Assembly (NCBI GenBank): GCA_030348385.1
Contig: JAUCFP010000006.1
Coordinates: 1,922,001 to 1,986,000 of the forward strand
Direction: 5' to 3'
DNA from: Cytobacillus sp. NJ13
GTDB taxonomy: Bacteria > Bacillota > Bacilli > Bacillales > Cytobacillaceae
DNA: 64,000 nt
Shown: positions 16,182-25,165 of the stretch, in pieces
Layout of the letters: each line of letters begins with the position of its first letter
Numbering within the stretch: position 1 is the first letter of the stretch
Program-made: the position numbers and the translations under genes
Notes under the pieces: generated by a model
Databases searched by the model: none
Told to the model about the DNA's origin: nothing
Seen by the model: the letters and a program-made list of their open reading frames with translations, nothing else

Positions 16182-17501
16182 TTAATTAGGAATGCTGTCG
16201 TCCTTAATTTTTGAATGAACAAACAGTCCAATTATGGTTAAAATCATCAATGAACCTAAAGCAAGTCTGCTTGCCAGGTTTCCATAGCTGGCAAAGATCA
16301 AAGTAATGCTTCCATAAATAACGGGTCCGATTATGGAAGATACTTTCCCTGAAAATGCAAACAAACCAAAAAACTGCCCTCTTTTATCTTCTGGAGTCAA
16401 TTCCACAATATAAGTCCTTGTGGTAACCCACATGGACCCAAGAGCGACGCCAAACATGCTGCCCGCAATCCAGAACATGGTTTCATTGACAGCGCCAACA
16501 GCAATTGCCAGAGCAACAAGAAGAAGGATCCCAACGTACTTAACCGCTTTGTTGGGCCCTTTCGCCTTGGTAATATAGCCAAATACAAAAGAACCAATTA
16601 TACTGGACACCGTTGAAGCAAGATATAACAAAATGAATTGGCCAGTTGAAAAGCCCACAATCGTTTTTGCGTAAACGGCCATCATGGCAATCGTTGTAGC
16701 AATTGCATCATTTAAGAAAAAATAGGCAATCATAAATGTAAAAATCGCCTTATAATGTCTCATATCTTTAAAAGTCTGCCAAATTTCCTTATAGCCTGAT
16801 AAAAATTTTTGTTTTTCTTTTGCCTGGTAAGGCTTATCTTTTACAAAGAAAAACAGCGGCAAAGAAAACACCAGAAATAATATAGCAGTTGGTATAAAAG
16901 ATTCGTGAAAACCGTCATCTCCTACAAATAAATAAACTGTCAGGCCTACAAGGGTTCCGATATAGCCAACGGCCACTCCAAAACCTGAAATCAGAGGTAT
17001 ATCCTGCTTTGTTCCCAGATCGGAAATCATTGCATCGTAAAAAACCAGACTGGAATGGAAAAAAAACTTTGCAATAATAAAACATATAATAACGAGTGCA
17101 AGATAAACAGGAAGCCCAAATATTTTCCCGCTAATCTGGCTTGATGCAAAAACCCCCATAAAAATGGTTGCCATTACAGTAATAAGCGTAAAGATTACGA
17201 TATATTTCTTTTTTCTTCCTGTCCTGTCTATCATAACTCCAAACAATGGAGAGAACAGGACAAGAAAAAAGCTTGCCAGCGCATTAGAATAAGAAATAAA
17301 GGTACTCGCTATCTGATTTAAAATTTCATTCTCTCCTATTACTTCCTGCAGGTAAAAAGGAAAGAAAATGGTATTAATATTTGAGGAAAAAATAGTATTC
17401 GCAAAATCGTATAGTGCCCATGATACAATGGGCAGTGTCATATACAGCCGCCAGGAATTGAATTTCCCCTGTTTCTGCAGCTCCGTTTTTTCTATTTCCA
17501 T
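16182..17501 (-). CDS. UMF1/Atg22-like MFS transporter
   Basis: 439 residues with 12 membrane segments. The start SWALYDFANTIFSSNINTIFFPFYLQ is the hallmark of the UMF1 (Atg22-like, B. subtilis YxiO-type) branch of MFS transporters. Motif A appears as GVMIDRTGRKKK. Atg22 exports amino acids from the yeast vacuole; the bacterial substrate is not known. GAAGGAG upstream of the ATG. It is not in the B. subtilis order next to cheV, so it is likely a lineage addition. Confidence 0.8.
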   Translation of the reverse strand: MEIEKTELQKQGKFNSWRLYMTLPIVSWALYDFANTIFSSNINTIFFPFYLQEVIGENEILNQIASTFISYSNALASFFLVLFSPLFGVMIDRTGRKKKYIVIFTLITVMATIFMGVFASSQISGKIFGLPVYLALVIICFIIAKFFFHSSLVFYDAMISDLGTKQDIPLISGFGVAVGYIGTLVGLTVYLFVGDDGFHESFIPTAILFLVFSLPLFFFVKDKPYQAKEKQKFLSGYKEIWQTFKDMRHYKAIFTFMIAYFFLNDAIATTIAMMAVYAKTIVGFSTGQFILLYLASTVSSIIGSFVFGYITKAKGPNKAVKYVGILLLVALAIAVGAVNETMFWIAGSMFGVALGSMWVTTRTYIVELTPEDKRGQFFGLFAFSGKVSSIIGPVIYGSITLIFASYGNLASRLALGSLMILTIIGLFVHSKIKDDSIPN

Positions 17502-17669
17502 GTCATCAGCTCCTTCAGGTAAAAAACACCTTATTCCTTATTCAAGACCTATCTGTAAAACCCTTTTATTTTACCAAATTTTAATCAATGCATTTTTTTT
17601 TAAAATTTAATGAATATTTGAATAATAATTTTCTTTATGCAGGCAGAAATTAAATTAAGGTGGGGAAAA

Positions 17670-17788
17670 ATGAAAAGGAAGGAACAAAAAGAATATACAA
17701 AACAATTAATCTACTTGTCTGATTGGTGAAGGCCAAAACAGGGGGGAATTTAATGAACAGGCAGAATCTTCCCGCATTGCCGCAATGA
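17670..17788 (+). other. Two tandem mini-ORFs with good ribosome sites
   Basis: 17670-17729 encodes a 19-residue peptide starting MKRKEQKEYTKQL after AAGGTGGGG. 17753-17788 encodes an 11-residue peptide starting MNRQNLP after GGGGGG. Another frame stays open from about 17755 to 18003. They may be real leader peptides or the remains of a frameshifted small gene. No homology recognised. Confidence 0.3.
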
Positions 17789-17913
17789 TGGTGAATTCTT
17801 TCTTTGACACTTTGTTTTACTGGGTGCATCATCCCGATCAGGAGCCTCTGCCTGTTTTGCTGCATGACGTTATAGCATCTTGCTTTACAGTAAAATCAGA
17901 CTGTCAGCTGGTG

Positions 17914-18378
17914 TTAAACACTGATGCCGGCTGCCTGCATTACTTGCTTTTTATGGTGAATGTCATGTTCAATAAAATCTGCAAAATAATCGCGCACAGT
18001 TAAGCTAGTGCTGCCGATTTTAAAAGCTGTATCAAGTTCTTCTTCTGACATGCCTTCAAGCATCCGATGAAATTGTCTCCGAACTGATAAAAGTTCTTCA
18101 ATAATCTCTAATTGTGCATGCTTTTTAGCGTATTCTCCTGCAGCATCATTCACACTTTGAAAATCAGGATAGCTCTCCAGTACTGCACCCTCATTAAAAA
18201 ATGGGAAACGCTCCTCAAGAGAATATTTATCCCAAAATAACAAATGGGAAATTACTGCCGAAACCGGCCATTTTCCAGCCGAGACAGGCTTTAGCCAATT
18301 TTCCCGGCTAAGATCTTTTATCGACTCAAGCCATACAGAAAAAGATTCATAGTGAGTAATAATATCTTGCTTCTTCAT
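17914..18378 (-). CDS. DinB/YfiT-like family protein
   Basis: About 154 residues, four-helix DinB fold. Candidate metal ligands are the His in ISHLLFWD (~48) and those in EHDIHHKKQ (~139-143), the usual three-histidine nickel/zinc site. Family members include thiol transferases; activity here is not known. Of two nearby ATGs the second is used, because GGGAGG lies 6 nt before it. Monocistronic. Confidence 0.78.
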   Translation of the reverse strand: MKKQDIITHYESFSVWLESIKDLSRENWLKPVSAGKWPVSAVISHLLFWDKYSLEERFPFFNEGAVLESYPDFQSVNDAAGEYAKKHAQLEIIEELLSVRRQFHRMLEGMSEEELDTAFKIGSTSLTVRDYFADFIEHDIHHKKQVMQAAGISV

Positions 18379-18450
18379 TTTCATCCTCCCTTCCTAAAAA
18401 TATATTCTGCATGCAGATAATAAATCCTTTTTATTGCTGACCTACAAAAA

Positions 18451-18482
18451 AACCTGCAGGGCGTCTCAGCTGCCCTGCAGGT
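18451..18482 (-). terminator. Terminator after the RDD protein gene
   Basis: AACCTGCAGGGC/GCCCTGCAGGTT stem, 10 nt past the RDD gene stop, followed on the minus strand by TTTTTTTG. Confidence 0.8.
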
Positions 18483-18492
18483 TTATTAAGAA

Positions 18493-19023
18493 TTATTTTT
18501 TTAATACGACGGTGCTTGCGATTAAATCATGCAATGCCTGTTTTTTCTCTGTAAAGGCAGCAATAATATAGCCGATAAGGAAAATTCCAGACAGGATGGC
18601 CATGGCCAAATATCTTCCCAGCGCCCTCCAGAAAGAAATGCGGTTGCCATTTAAGTCAGTCACTTTTAATCCCAGCAGCTTTTTCCCCACAGTTCCCTGC
18701 CATTTGGATGCGTGCAGGCCTGCAAAATAGGCAACAGCAACGACAAGATTGACAAGAAAGGTTACTCCAAGTGCGCCAAAATATGATCCCATGAATGCAA
18801 AAGCTTCTTCATCAGTCATTTCTGTTTCCATATAAGATGGGTCGCTTATCATCGTATTAAAAGCATCAGACGTGCCAAAGAAAATCATAAAGATAACAAT
18901 GCTTATAATTATAAGCGGAATTCCAACAATAATAGAATCGATTAAATAGGCCGCAAATCGGAGCCAGAATCCGCCATATTCCTTTGTGCTTTCATAAGGC
19001 TGCTTCTCTAAAGATGTCTCCAC
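18493..19023 (-). CDS. RDD-family membrane protein
   Basis: 176 residues with three to four TM segments. The RDD signature is visible: GGFWLRFAAYLIDSIIVGIPL (Arg and Asp in TM1) and WQGTVGKKLLGLKVTDLNG before the last part. RDD proteins sit in the cell membrane; some have been linked to ion transport, but the role is usually unknown. AAAGGAGG upstream of the ATG. Confidence 0.82.
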   Translation of the reverse strand: METSLEKQPYESTKEYGGFWLRFAAYLIDSIIVGIPLIIISIVIFMIFFGTSDAFNTMISDPSYMETEMTDEEAFAFMGSYFGALGVTFLVNLVVAVAYFAGLHASKWQGTVGKKLLGLKVTDLNGNRISFWRALGRYLAMAILSGIFLIGYIIAAFTEKKQALHDLIASTVVLKK

Positions 19024-19301
19024 TTTAAAACCTCCTTTGAATATTTTGCTGGAAAACTAACAAACTAAAAATGCAGTTTCCACTATCTACTAATGTTAAT
19101 CTCTAAATGAATTATATTCAACTATTTGTAAAATTTTACACTCATTTATTTTTTAACAAATATCTCTCTAAAACGTTTTCATCTTGACTTTTTTGTGAAC
19201 AGTCTTAAAACAGTGTAGACACTAATTTTCCAAAGTCATAAAATAGGTTTGTAAAGCTAAAAGTAAGTTTTACATAAAATAAAAATGAGGTGCGATCAGG
19301 C

Positions 19302-19505
19302 ATGAAAGGTACAGCAATCCTTTACCATGATGAACATAAAGTTACGATCCTGGAAAATGTGGAGCATTCTGTGTTTGAGGAAATGAAAGATCAATGCGGC
19401 GACAAACATTGCCGATGCCATATAGAAAATAAAGTAATTGATTTTGGTGCTGTATCCCCGATATTATGGCATGAAGACGAAGTCGATTGGGATTACGGAT
19501 ACTAA
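19302..19505 (+). CDS. Small hypothetical protein (67 aa)
   Basis: Soluble acidic protein starting MKGTAILYHDEHKVTI. It has a Cys/His cluster CGDKHCRCH at about residues 32-40 that could bind a metal, and an acidic aromatic tail ending DEVDWDYGY. GAGGTG ribosome site before the ATG. It lies 109 nt upstream of patA with a terminator between them. Not recognised. Confidence 0.65.
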   Translation: MKGTAILYHDEHKVTILENVEHSVFEEMKDQCGDKHCRCHIENKVIDFGAVSPILWHEDEVDWDYGY

Positions 19506-19516
19506 TTATTTTTCTG

Positions 19517-19555
19517 CAGGCTCTGAATAGAATTCAGGGCCTGTTTTATTTTTTT
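19517..19555 (+). terminator. Terminator after the 67-aa gene
   Basis: CTGAAT/AATTCAG core stem extended by CAGG/CCTG with a TTTTATTTTTTT tail. Confidence 0.75.
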
Positions 19556-19614
19556 CTGTTTGCTGCATCATCAAAGTGATAGAATAAACATTATGATTAT
19601 GCGAGGTGAATACA

Positions 19615-20766
19615 TTGGAACATTTAATCAATCAAAGAGTGAAGGACATCGAAATTTCTGGAATCAGAAAGTTTTTCAATATGGTTGCCGGCACCAAAGG
19701 CATGATTTCTCTTACAATTGGACAGCCTGACTTCCCGACGCCATTACATGTTAAAGAAGCAGCTAAACAGGCAATTGACGATAATTTTACCTCCTATACA
19801 CACAATGCGGGCGATATTCGATTGCGGCAAGCTGCAGCTTCTTTTGTAAAAACAAAATATAACCTTACATATAACCCTGAATTAGAAGTCATTGTGACAA
19901 CGGGGGCAAGTGAAGCTATCGATATTGCATTTCGTACAATTCTGGATGAAGGATCGGAAGTAATTCTGCCTGGTCCTGTTTATCCCGGTTATGAGCCAAT
20001 CATAAAGCTATGCGGTTCAGTTCCGGTATATACTGATATTTCCAGAAACAAGTTTAGATTTACTGCGGATTTAATTGCAGAACAAATGAGTGATAAAACA
20101 AGGTGCATTGTTCTTCCATATCCATCGAATCCGACAGGTGTCAGTCTGAGTTTTAAGGAGCTTGAGGAAATTGCTGCTCTTGTTAAAGGCAAAGATATCT
20201 TTATCCTTGCTGATGAAATTTATAGCGAGCTGATCTATGATCAAACGCATCACTCAATCGCTTCCCTTTTGCGGGAGCAAACTATAGTAATTAATGGACT
20301 TTCAAAATCCCATTCGATGACAGGCTGGCGCATTGGTCTTTTATTCGCACCGGAAAACCTTGCAAAACATATCTTGAAGGTGCATCAGTATAATGTGACA
20401 TGCGCAGCTTCTGTCTCCCAAATGGCAGCTCTTGAAGCGCTGACAACCGGAATCAACGACGCTCTGCCAATGAGGCATGAATATGCCAGACGCCGTGACT
20501 ATGTATATGAGCGTTTAGTACAGATGAACCTGGATGTAGTCAAACCTGATGGCGCTTTTTATTTTTTTATAAAAATACCAGATGTTTCAATGAACTCCTT
20601 TGAATTTGCCCTTTCTCTTGTTGAAAATGCAGGAGTTGCAGTAGTTCCTGGCAGCGCCTTCTCCTCATATGGAGAAGGTTATTTCCGGATTTCCTTTGCC
20701 TATTCCATGGACACATTACAAGAAGGGCTTGACCGGATCGAAAAGTATCTGGAGGGTATATTGTAG
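19615..20766 (+). CDS. patA: N-acetyl-LL-diaminopimelate aminotransferase PatA
   Basis: PLP-dependent class I aminotransferase (383 aa). In B. subtilis PatA acts after DapH in the acetylase route to diaminopimelate. PLP contacts: YPSNPTG (~169-175), D200 in LADEIYS, and the Schiff-base lysine K231 in NGLSKSHSMTGWR. TTG start (LEHLINQRV) used because GAGGTGAA is 4-5 nt before; a GTG nine bases earlier is part of that site. Position before cheV matches B. subtilis. Confidence 0.9.
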   Translation: MEHLINQRVKDIEISGIRKFFNMVAGTKGMISLTIGQPDFPTPLHVKEAAKQAIDDNFTSYTHNAGDIRLRQAAASFVKTKYNLTYNPELEVIVTTGASEAIDIAFRTILDEGSEVILPGPVYPGYEPIIKLCGSVPVYTDISRNKFRFTADLIAEQMSDKTRCIVLPYPSNPTGVSLSFKELEEIAALVKGKDIFILADEIYSELIYDQTHHSIASLLREQTIVINGLSKSHSMTGWRIGLLFAPENLAKHILKVHQYNVTCAASVSQMAALEALTTGINDALPMRHEYARRRDYVYERLVQMNLDVVKPDGAFYFFIKIPDVSMNSFEFALSLVENAGVAVVPGSAFSSYGEGYFRISFAYSMDTLQEGLDRIEKYLEGIL

Positions 20767-20781
20767 AGAATCACTCGGTCG

Positions 20782-20820
20782 ACAGCGCCATTTCCCTTTT
20801 TAGGAGGAATGGCGCTGTTT
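20782..20820 (+). terminator. Terminator after patA
   Basis: ACAGCGCCATT/AATGGCGCTGT stem, 11 bp, 17-nt loop, ending in TTTG. Confidence 0.65.
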
Positions 20821-20852
20821 GTATATTCATTGCTTCTAATTTCAATCAATGC

Positions 20853-20882
20853 AAAAAGGCAGGCTCCGTGCCTGCCTTTTTC
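20853..20882. terminator. Terminator, strong, both strands
   Basis: AAAAAGGCAGG/GCCTGCCTTTTT stem with A and T tails. It lies just after the stop of the small minus-strand gene and behind patA. Confidence 0.8.
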
Positions 20883-20886
20883 ACCC

Positions 20887-21066
20887 TTACTGCCCTTGAT
20901 ATTGCCCGTTGTTTTTTGATGCTTTTTCCTTTTTGGCTTTATCCTTATGAATTTTATTCGTGTCAGCACTTCCAAATTCATGGGAGAATTCAGAATCAAT
21001 GACAGCAGAATCGAAGCCTTTTTTGTTCTTTTGCTGAGGATCATTTTTCTTATTTCTTTTAGCCAC
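20887..21066 (-). CDS. Small charged protein (59 aa), possibly spore-associated
   Basis: Very hydrophilic, lysine-rich protein starting MAKRNKKNDPQQKNKKGFDS and carrying FSHEFGSADTN, loosely reminiscent of the EFGTEFASETN repeats of gamma-type small acid-soluble spore proteins. That resemblance is weak. GTG start with AAAGGGGGG upstream. No cysteine, no TM segment. Single gene. Confidence 0.6.
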   Translation of the reverse strand: MAKRNKKNDPQQKNKKGFDSAVIDSEFSHEFGSADTNKIHKDKAKKEKASKNNGQYQGQ

Positions 21067-21141
21067 CTGTCTAACCCCCCTTTTCACTTTCTTTATTAGT
21101 TTGAAGTGAAAAAAGGGGGTTTATTCATTAACAGGCGCAAA

Positions 21142-22020
21142 TTACTTATCCCAATATTTATACAATGCCTGTGTACCGCTGTTTTCTTCCCCTTTTTCAG
21201 AAAGCTCGGCATACATTTTTTTTGCAAGAGCAAGCCCTGGAGTCATCATGCCCATTGCTTCTGCTTCATCTAAGGCGATATTCATGTCCTTAATGAAATG
21301 TTTTATATAAAAGCCTGGTTCAAAGTTGCCATCAATTATTCTCGGTGCAAGATTTGATAGTGACCAGCTGCCTGCTGCACCAGATGATATGCTTTGAAGA
21401 ACAGTACTTGGGTCCAAACCTGCTTTTTCTGCATAAACTACCGCTTCACACACCCCTATCATATTTGATGCAATCGCAATTTGATTACACATTTTCGTAT
21501 GTTGTCCGGCACCTGCTTTTCCTTGATAGACGATATTTGTTCCGAGAAGATTGAAAATCGGTTCTACTGCCAGAAATGCGTCCCTGTCTCCTCCGGCCAT
21601 TATTGAAAGCTTTGCATCCCTGGCGCCGATATCGCCTCCTGAAACAGGGGCATCTATTGCATGCATGCCTATTTTGCCTGCTTCTTTGTATATTCTTTTG
21701 GCCAATGTAGGTGTCGAGGTGGTCATGTCAATTACATATGTATTTTCCCTGCCATTGGTGATAATGCCATTTTCCCCAAGGTACACTTCCTCTACATCTG
21801 CCGGATAACCAACAATCGTAATAATGACATTTGCTTTCTTAGCAACTTCCAATGGCGTCTCAGCCCACTCTGCCCCATTCTCTATTAGTTCAGAAGCTTT
21901 TTCTTTGGTTCTTGTATAAACAACTAATGGATAACCTGCTTTCAGCAGATGCCCCGCCATGCTCTTGCCCATAACCCCTGCTCCCACAAAACCGATAACT
22001 GTATTTTCAGGTGAAATCAA
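21142..22020 (-). CDS. ykwC: 3-hydroxyisobutyrate dehydrogenase-like oxidoreductase YkwC
   Basis: 292-residue beta-hydroxyacid dehydrogenase. N-terminal NAD(P)-binding motif GFVGAGVMGKSMAGHL (~10-25). The family substrate-binding signature DAPVSGGDIGA is at ~122-132, and the catalytic lysine is in GAGQHTKMCNQIA (~171-183). It closely matches B. subtilis YkwC, whose substrate is not established. TTG start after GGGAGTGG; the upstream GTG is part of that site. Confidence 0.88.
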   Translation of the reverse strand: MISPENTVIGFVGAGVMGKSMAGHLLKAGYPLVVYTRTKEKASELIENGAEWAETPLEVAKKANVIITIVGYPADVEEVYLGENGIITNGRENTYVIDMTTSTPTLAKRIYKEAGKIGMHAIDAPVSGGDIGARDAKLSIMAGGDRDAFLAVEPIFNLLGTNIVYQGKAGAGQHTKMCNQIAIASNMIGVCEAVVYAEKAGLDPSTVLQSISSGAAGSWSLSNLAPRIIDGNFEPGFYIKHFIKDMNIALDEAEAMGMMTPGLALAKKMYAELSEKGEENSGTQALYKYWDK

Positions 22021-22213
22021 TGTACCCACTCCCTTGAAATATCTGAATTTTTATATTAATTCTAGCATTACTTATCTTAGATTAAAAATATTAGATGTCC
22101 CAATAAAGACAAAAGACCAGGCAAATACCTGGTCCATCCCCAATTTTATGCGCGTAATTTATATTACACAGATTAGATAAAAACAAAACTCCTGTCATCA
22201 CATTGGATTCTTT

Positions 22214-22675
22214 TTAAAGCTGTGAGGAAAAATTATTTAAGAATGCTCTCGCAATCACTTCATCCTCATTTAAGATTTCTACAGATACTGCATCTTCATT
22301 CACGATCATTTCTTCTATTTCGAAAACATGCAGGTCCTGTGTAAGAGGAATGGGATTCATAAAAATATAGTTTCCCTTTCCATTATTAACTTCTATATAT
22401 TCCCCATTGATTATAGTGTCCTCCCCATAAACAAACTCATCCGTACCAAGGGCAGCGGCCAGTTTTTCATTATGTATGGAAACTTTTACTTTGTATAATT
22501 CCTCTTCTGAAAGGATTTTATCATTAATTTTAAACCGGAACTGCAGCTCATTGTTTTTAGTCAGCAAGGCTTCAGCATGACTATTGACGATTGAGTCCTG
22601 TGCACCCTGCATGCAGCCTGACAGAGGCAGGGCCAATATGGCGGTAAGAATTAGGCTAATGATCTTTTTTTTCAT
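22214..22675 (-). CDS. Lipoprotein of unknown function
   Basis: 153 residues. Signal peptide MKKKIISLILTAILALPLSG with the lipobox LSGC puts it on the outer face of the membrane. The mature part is acidic and predicted beta-rich, with no recognised domain. AAAGGAGG before the ATG at MKKKII; a frame 21 nt longer has no advantage. Confidence 0.75.
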   Translation of the reverse strand: MKKKIISLILTAILALPLSGCMQGAQDSIVNSHAEALLTKNNELQFRFKINDKILSEEELYKVKVSIHNEKLAAALGTDEFVYGEDTIINGEYIEVNNGKGNYIFMNPIPLTQDLHVFEIEEMIVNEDAVSVEILNEDEVIARAFLNNFSSQL

Positions 22676-22779
22676 GAAGAATTCCTCCTTTTTCATTACC
22701 TTTTCCTTTCTCGTCTTACAATAAACCCCAATTACAAAACTTAAACGTTACCCTCGAAAAAAAGCGTACAAAATATAAA

Positions 22780-22803
22780 AGAAGCCCTTTCCAGGCTTCT
22801 TTA
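22780..22803 (-). terminator. Terminator overlapping the 39-aa gene stop
   Basis: AGAAGCC/GGCTTCT stem with TTTTAT tail on the minus strand; the stop codon of the 39-aa gene is inside the stem. Confidence 0.65.
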
Positions 22804-22920
22804 ATGGAGGACACGGCTTAAAAATAAGCTCTGTTTTTCATATAAGTCGTTTTTCTGCTTTTCTTTAATGCATCTATATCGATAATCATGAAAGAGAAAG
22901 CTGATTATCATGGTAACCAT
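22801..22920 (-). CDS. Small protein (39 aa)
   Basis: Starts MVTMIISFLFHDYRYRCIKE: a short hydrophobic start followed by a basic tail. The AAAGGAGAGATGGAAA site is ideal, and a terminator sits on the stop codon, which supports expression. It resembles the general make-up of YrzI-like tiny membrane peptides, though I cannot claim homology. Confidence 0.5.
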   Translation of the reverse strand: MVTMIISFLFHDYRYRCIKEKQKNDLYEKQSLFLSRVLH

Positions 22921-23050
22921 TTTCCATCTCTCCTTTTTATGTTGTAGCTTAATTATAGGAGAGTTTCATATTCCGGATAACAATCATAAGATGTGATTGC
23001 TGTCATCCTTAAGGCTGAATGGCAGTTTCACCTGAAGAAGGATAAAAAAT

Positions 23051-23078
23051 AAACCGGCCATCATAGGCCGGCTTAAAA
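23051..23078 (-). terminator. Terminator downstream of ptsHI
   Basis: AAACCGGCC/GGCCGGCTT stem about 100 nt past the ptsI stop; T-rich (TTTATTTTTT) on the minus strand. Confidence 0.7.
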
Positions 23079-23088
23079 AGGGGGGAAA

Positions 23089-23169
23089 ATGAGAATGATC
23101 AGCTTACTTATGACTGACCTAAGTGCTTACTTCTTATTTACCCGGGGAATTTTATTTAAAACTTTTTAA
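23089..23169 (+). CDS. Possible 26-aa peptide opposite the ptsI 3' end
   Basis: ORF starting MRMISLLMTDLSAYFLFTRG with an excellent AAAAGGGGGGAAA ribosome site and no other support. Hydrophobic with basic residues. It lies in the ptsI 3' UTR, in opposite orientation. Confidence 0.3.
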   Translation: MRMISLLMTDLSAYFLFTRGILFKTF

Positions 23170-23183
23170 TTGTTTCAATTTGA

Positions 23184-24899
23184 TTACAGTTTTGCAGCTT
23201 CTTTTACAGCTTGAACTACTTCTTCTGCTGTATTCATATGAAGCGCTTTTTCAGCCAGTGCTTCCATGTCTTTTTTGTTTAGGTGACTGATTTGAGAACG
23301 AGCTTTAAGGATCGACGTAGCGCTCATGGAGAACTCGTCAAGTCCTAATCCCAACAGCAATGGAATAGCCGTTTCATCCCCAGCCATTTCACCGCACATG
23401 CCTGTCCACTTTCCTTCCTTGTGTGCTGCGTCAATAACCATTTTAACTAAACGCAAGATTGCAGGATTATACGGCTGGTAAAGATAAGAAACACGCTCAT
23501 TCATTCGGTCTGCAGCCATTGTGTACTGAATTAAATCGTTTGTGCCTACGCTGAAGAAATCAACTTCTTTAGCAAATTGCTCAGCCATAACAGCAGTTGA
23601 AGGAATTTCAACCATAATTCCAATTTCAATGTTGTCTGCAACCTCTAAGCCTTCGCTCACAAGCTTTTGTTTTTCTTCTTCAAGGATTGCTTTGCCCTGA
23701 CGGAATTCATCAAGGGTTGCAATCATAGGGAACATGATTTTCAGGTTTCCATAAGTGCTTGCTCTTAGCAAAGCCCTTAATTGTGTCCTGAACATTTCCT
23801 GTTCTTCCAGACATAGACGAATCGCCCGGAAGCCCAGGAATGGGTTCATTTCCTTCGGAAGATTCAGATAAGGAAGCTCTTTATCCCCGCCAATATCAAG
23901 CGTGCGGACAACAACTGGTTTTCCGCTCATTCCTTCCAGGACAGCTTTGTAGGATTCAAACTGCTCCTCTTCTGTTGGAAGCTGGTCTCTTCCCATATAT
24001 AAAAATTCCGTGCGGTAAAGACCAATGCCTTCTCCGCCATTTTCAACTACACCCTTCAGATCTTTTGGAGTGCCGATATTGGCAGCCAATTCAACCTGAT
24101 GGCCATCAGCAGTAACTGATTTTTCGTTAACAAGCTTAGCCCACTCAGCTTTCTGAGCCTCGAATTTGCGGTGTTCTTCTTTATATTCGGCTACAGCCTC
24201 TGGAGTCGGATTAATATGTACTAGACCTTTTAATCCATCCACGATAACCAGGTCGCCATTTTTAATTTGCTTTGTAGATTCCTTTGTTCCCACTACGGCT
24301 GGAATTTCCATGGAACGGGCCATAATGGCAGAGTGAGATGTTCTGCCTCCAATGTCAGTTGTAAACCCTTTTACAAACTGGCGGTTCAGCTGAGCAGTAT
24401 CGGATGGGGTCAAGTCTTCAGCAATAATGATTACTTCTTCTGCAATCATGCTGGGATTCGCAATTTGCACCCCAAGCAAATGAGAAAGTACGCGTTTCGT
24501 TACGTCACGGATATCCGCCGCACGCTCTTTCATGTATTCATTGTCCATTTGTTCGAACATTGTAATGAACATATCTGCTGTCTCTTTTAATGCAGATTCA
24601 GCATTTACTTTATCTGTTTTAATTTTATCTTCAATTGGCGAAATTAATTCCGGATCACTTAATACAAGAAGATGAGCATCGAAAATAGCAGCTTTATCAG
24701 CCCCAAGTTCTTTATGGGCATTATCACGGATGACTTCCAATTCACCTTTAGATTCAGCTAACGCTGACTGAAAGCGTTCCACTTCCTGTTCAGCATATTC
24801 TACTGTCTTTCTATCAAAAGAGAGATCCGGCTCAACCAAGCGGTAAGCTTTCGCTATTGCAATACCGCTTGACGCCGCAATTCCGTTTAAAAAGCTCAT
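23184..24899 (-). CDS. ptsI: Phosphoenolpyruvate-protein phosphotransferase (Enzyme I)
   Basis: First enzyme of the PTS: takes phosphate from PEP and passes it to HPr. 571 residues, standard length. The N-terminal HPr-binding/phosphohistidine domain has the active H189 in [12 protein letters not shown]. The C-terminal PEP-binding barrel has [28 protein letters not shown], and the signature [19 protein letters not shown] with the proton-donor Cys in [10 protein letters not shown]. The start codon overlaps the ptsH stop (TAATG), so the two are translationally coupled. Confidence 0.97.
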   Translation of the reverse strand: MSFLNGIAASSGIAIAKAYRLVEPDLSFDRKTVEYAEQEVERFQSALAESKGELEVIRDNAHKELGADKAAIFDAHLLVLSDPELISPIEDKIKTDKVNAESALKETADMFITMFEQMDNEYMKERAADIRDVTKRVLSHLLGVQIANPSMIAEEVIIIAEDLTPSDTAQLNRQFVKGFTTDIGGRTSHSAIMARSMEIPAVVGTKESTKQIKNGDLVIVDGLKGLVHINPTPEAVAEYKEEHRKFEAQKAEWAKLVNEKSVTADGHQVELAANIGTPKDLKGVVENGGEGIGLYRTEFLYMGRDQLPTEEEQFESYKAVLEGMSGKPVVVRTLDIGGDKELPYLNLPKEMNPFLGFRAIRLCLEEQEMFRTQLRALLRASTYGNLKIMFPMIATLDEFRQGKAILEEEKQKLVSEGLEVADNIEIGIMVEIPSTAVMAEQFAKEVDFFSVGTNDLIQYTMAADRMNERVSYLYQPYNPAILRLVKMVIDAAHKEGKWTGMCGEMAGDETAIPLLLGLGLDEFSMSATSILKARSQISHLNKKDMEALAEKALHMNTAEEVVQAVKEAAKL

Positions 24900-25165
24900 T
24901 ATTCAGCCAAACCTTCTTTTTTCAGTGTTTCTTCAAGGCTGTTAAGGGCATCTTGTTCATCGTTTCCTTCAGCAATAATTGTAATATCTGCACCTTGTCC
25001 AACACCTAAAGACATAACACCCATGATTGATTTTAGATTTACTTTCTTTTCCTTGTACTCAAGGTGAATTTCCGAGTCAAATTTGCTGGCAGCTTGTACA
25101 AGCATTGTAGCTGGACGAGCGTGAATTCCTGTTTCTGCAGTTACTTTAAATTGTTTTTGAACCAT
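24899..25165 (-). CDS. ptsH: Phosphocarrier protein HPr
   Basis: 88-residue HPr. H15 (GIHARPA) accepts phosphate from Enzyme I; S46 (NLKSIMGVM) is the regulatory site for HPr kinase, and HPr-Ser-P is the CcpA co-repressor in Firmicutes. AGAAGGAG upstream. In B. subtilis ptsG precedes ptsH; here the 450 bp upstream holds no ptsG, so this operon supplies only the general proteins. Confidence 0.97.
   Translation of the reverse strand: MVQKQFKVTAETGIHARPATMLVQAASKFDSEIHLEYKEKKVNLKSIMGVMSLGVGQGADITIIAEGNDEQDALNSLEETLKKEGLAE

Noticed and set aside
15974..16189. 71-codon plus-strand frame behind cheV
   Set aside because: No ribosome site, and it crosses the terminator and stop of the UMF1 MFS gene.
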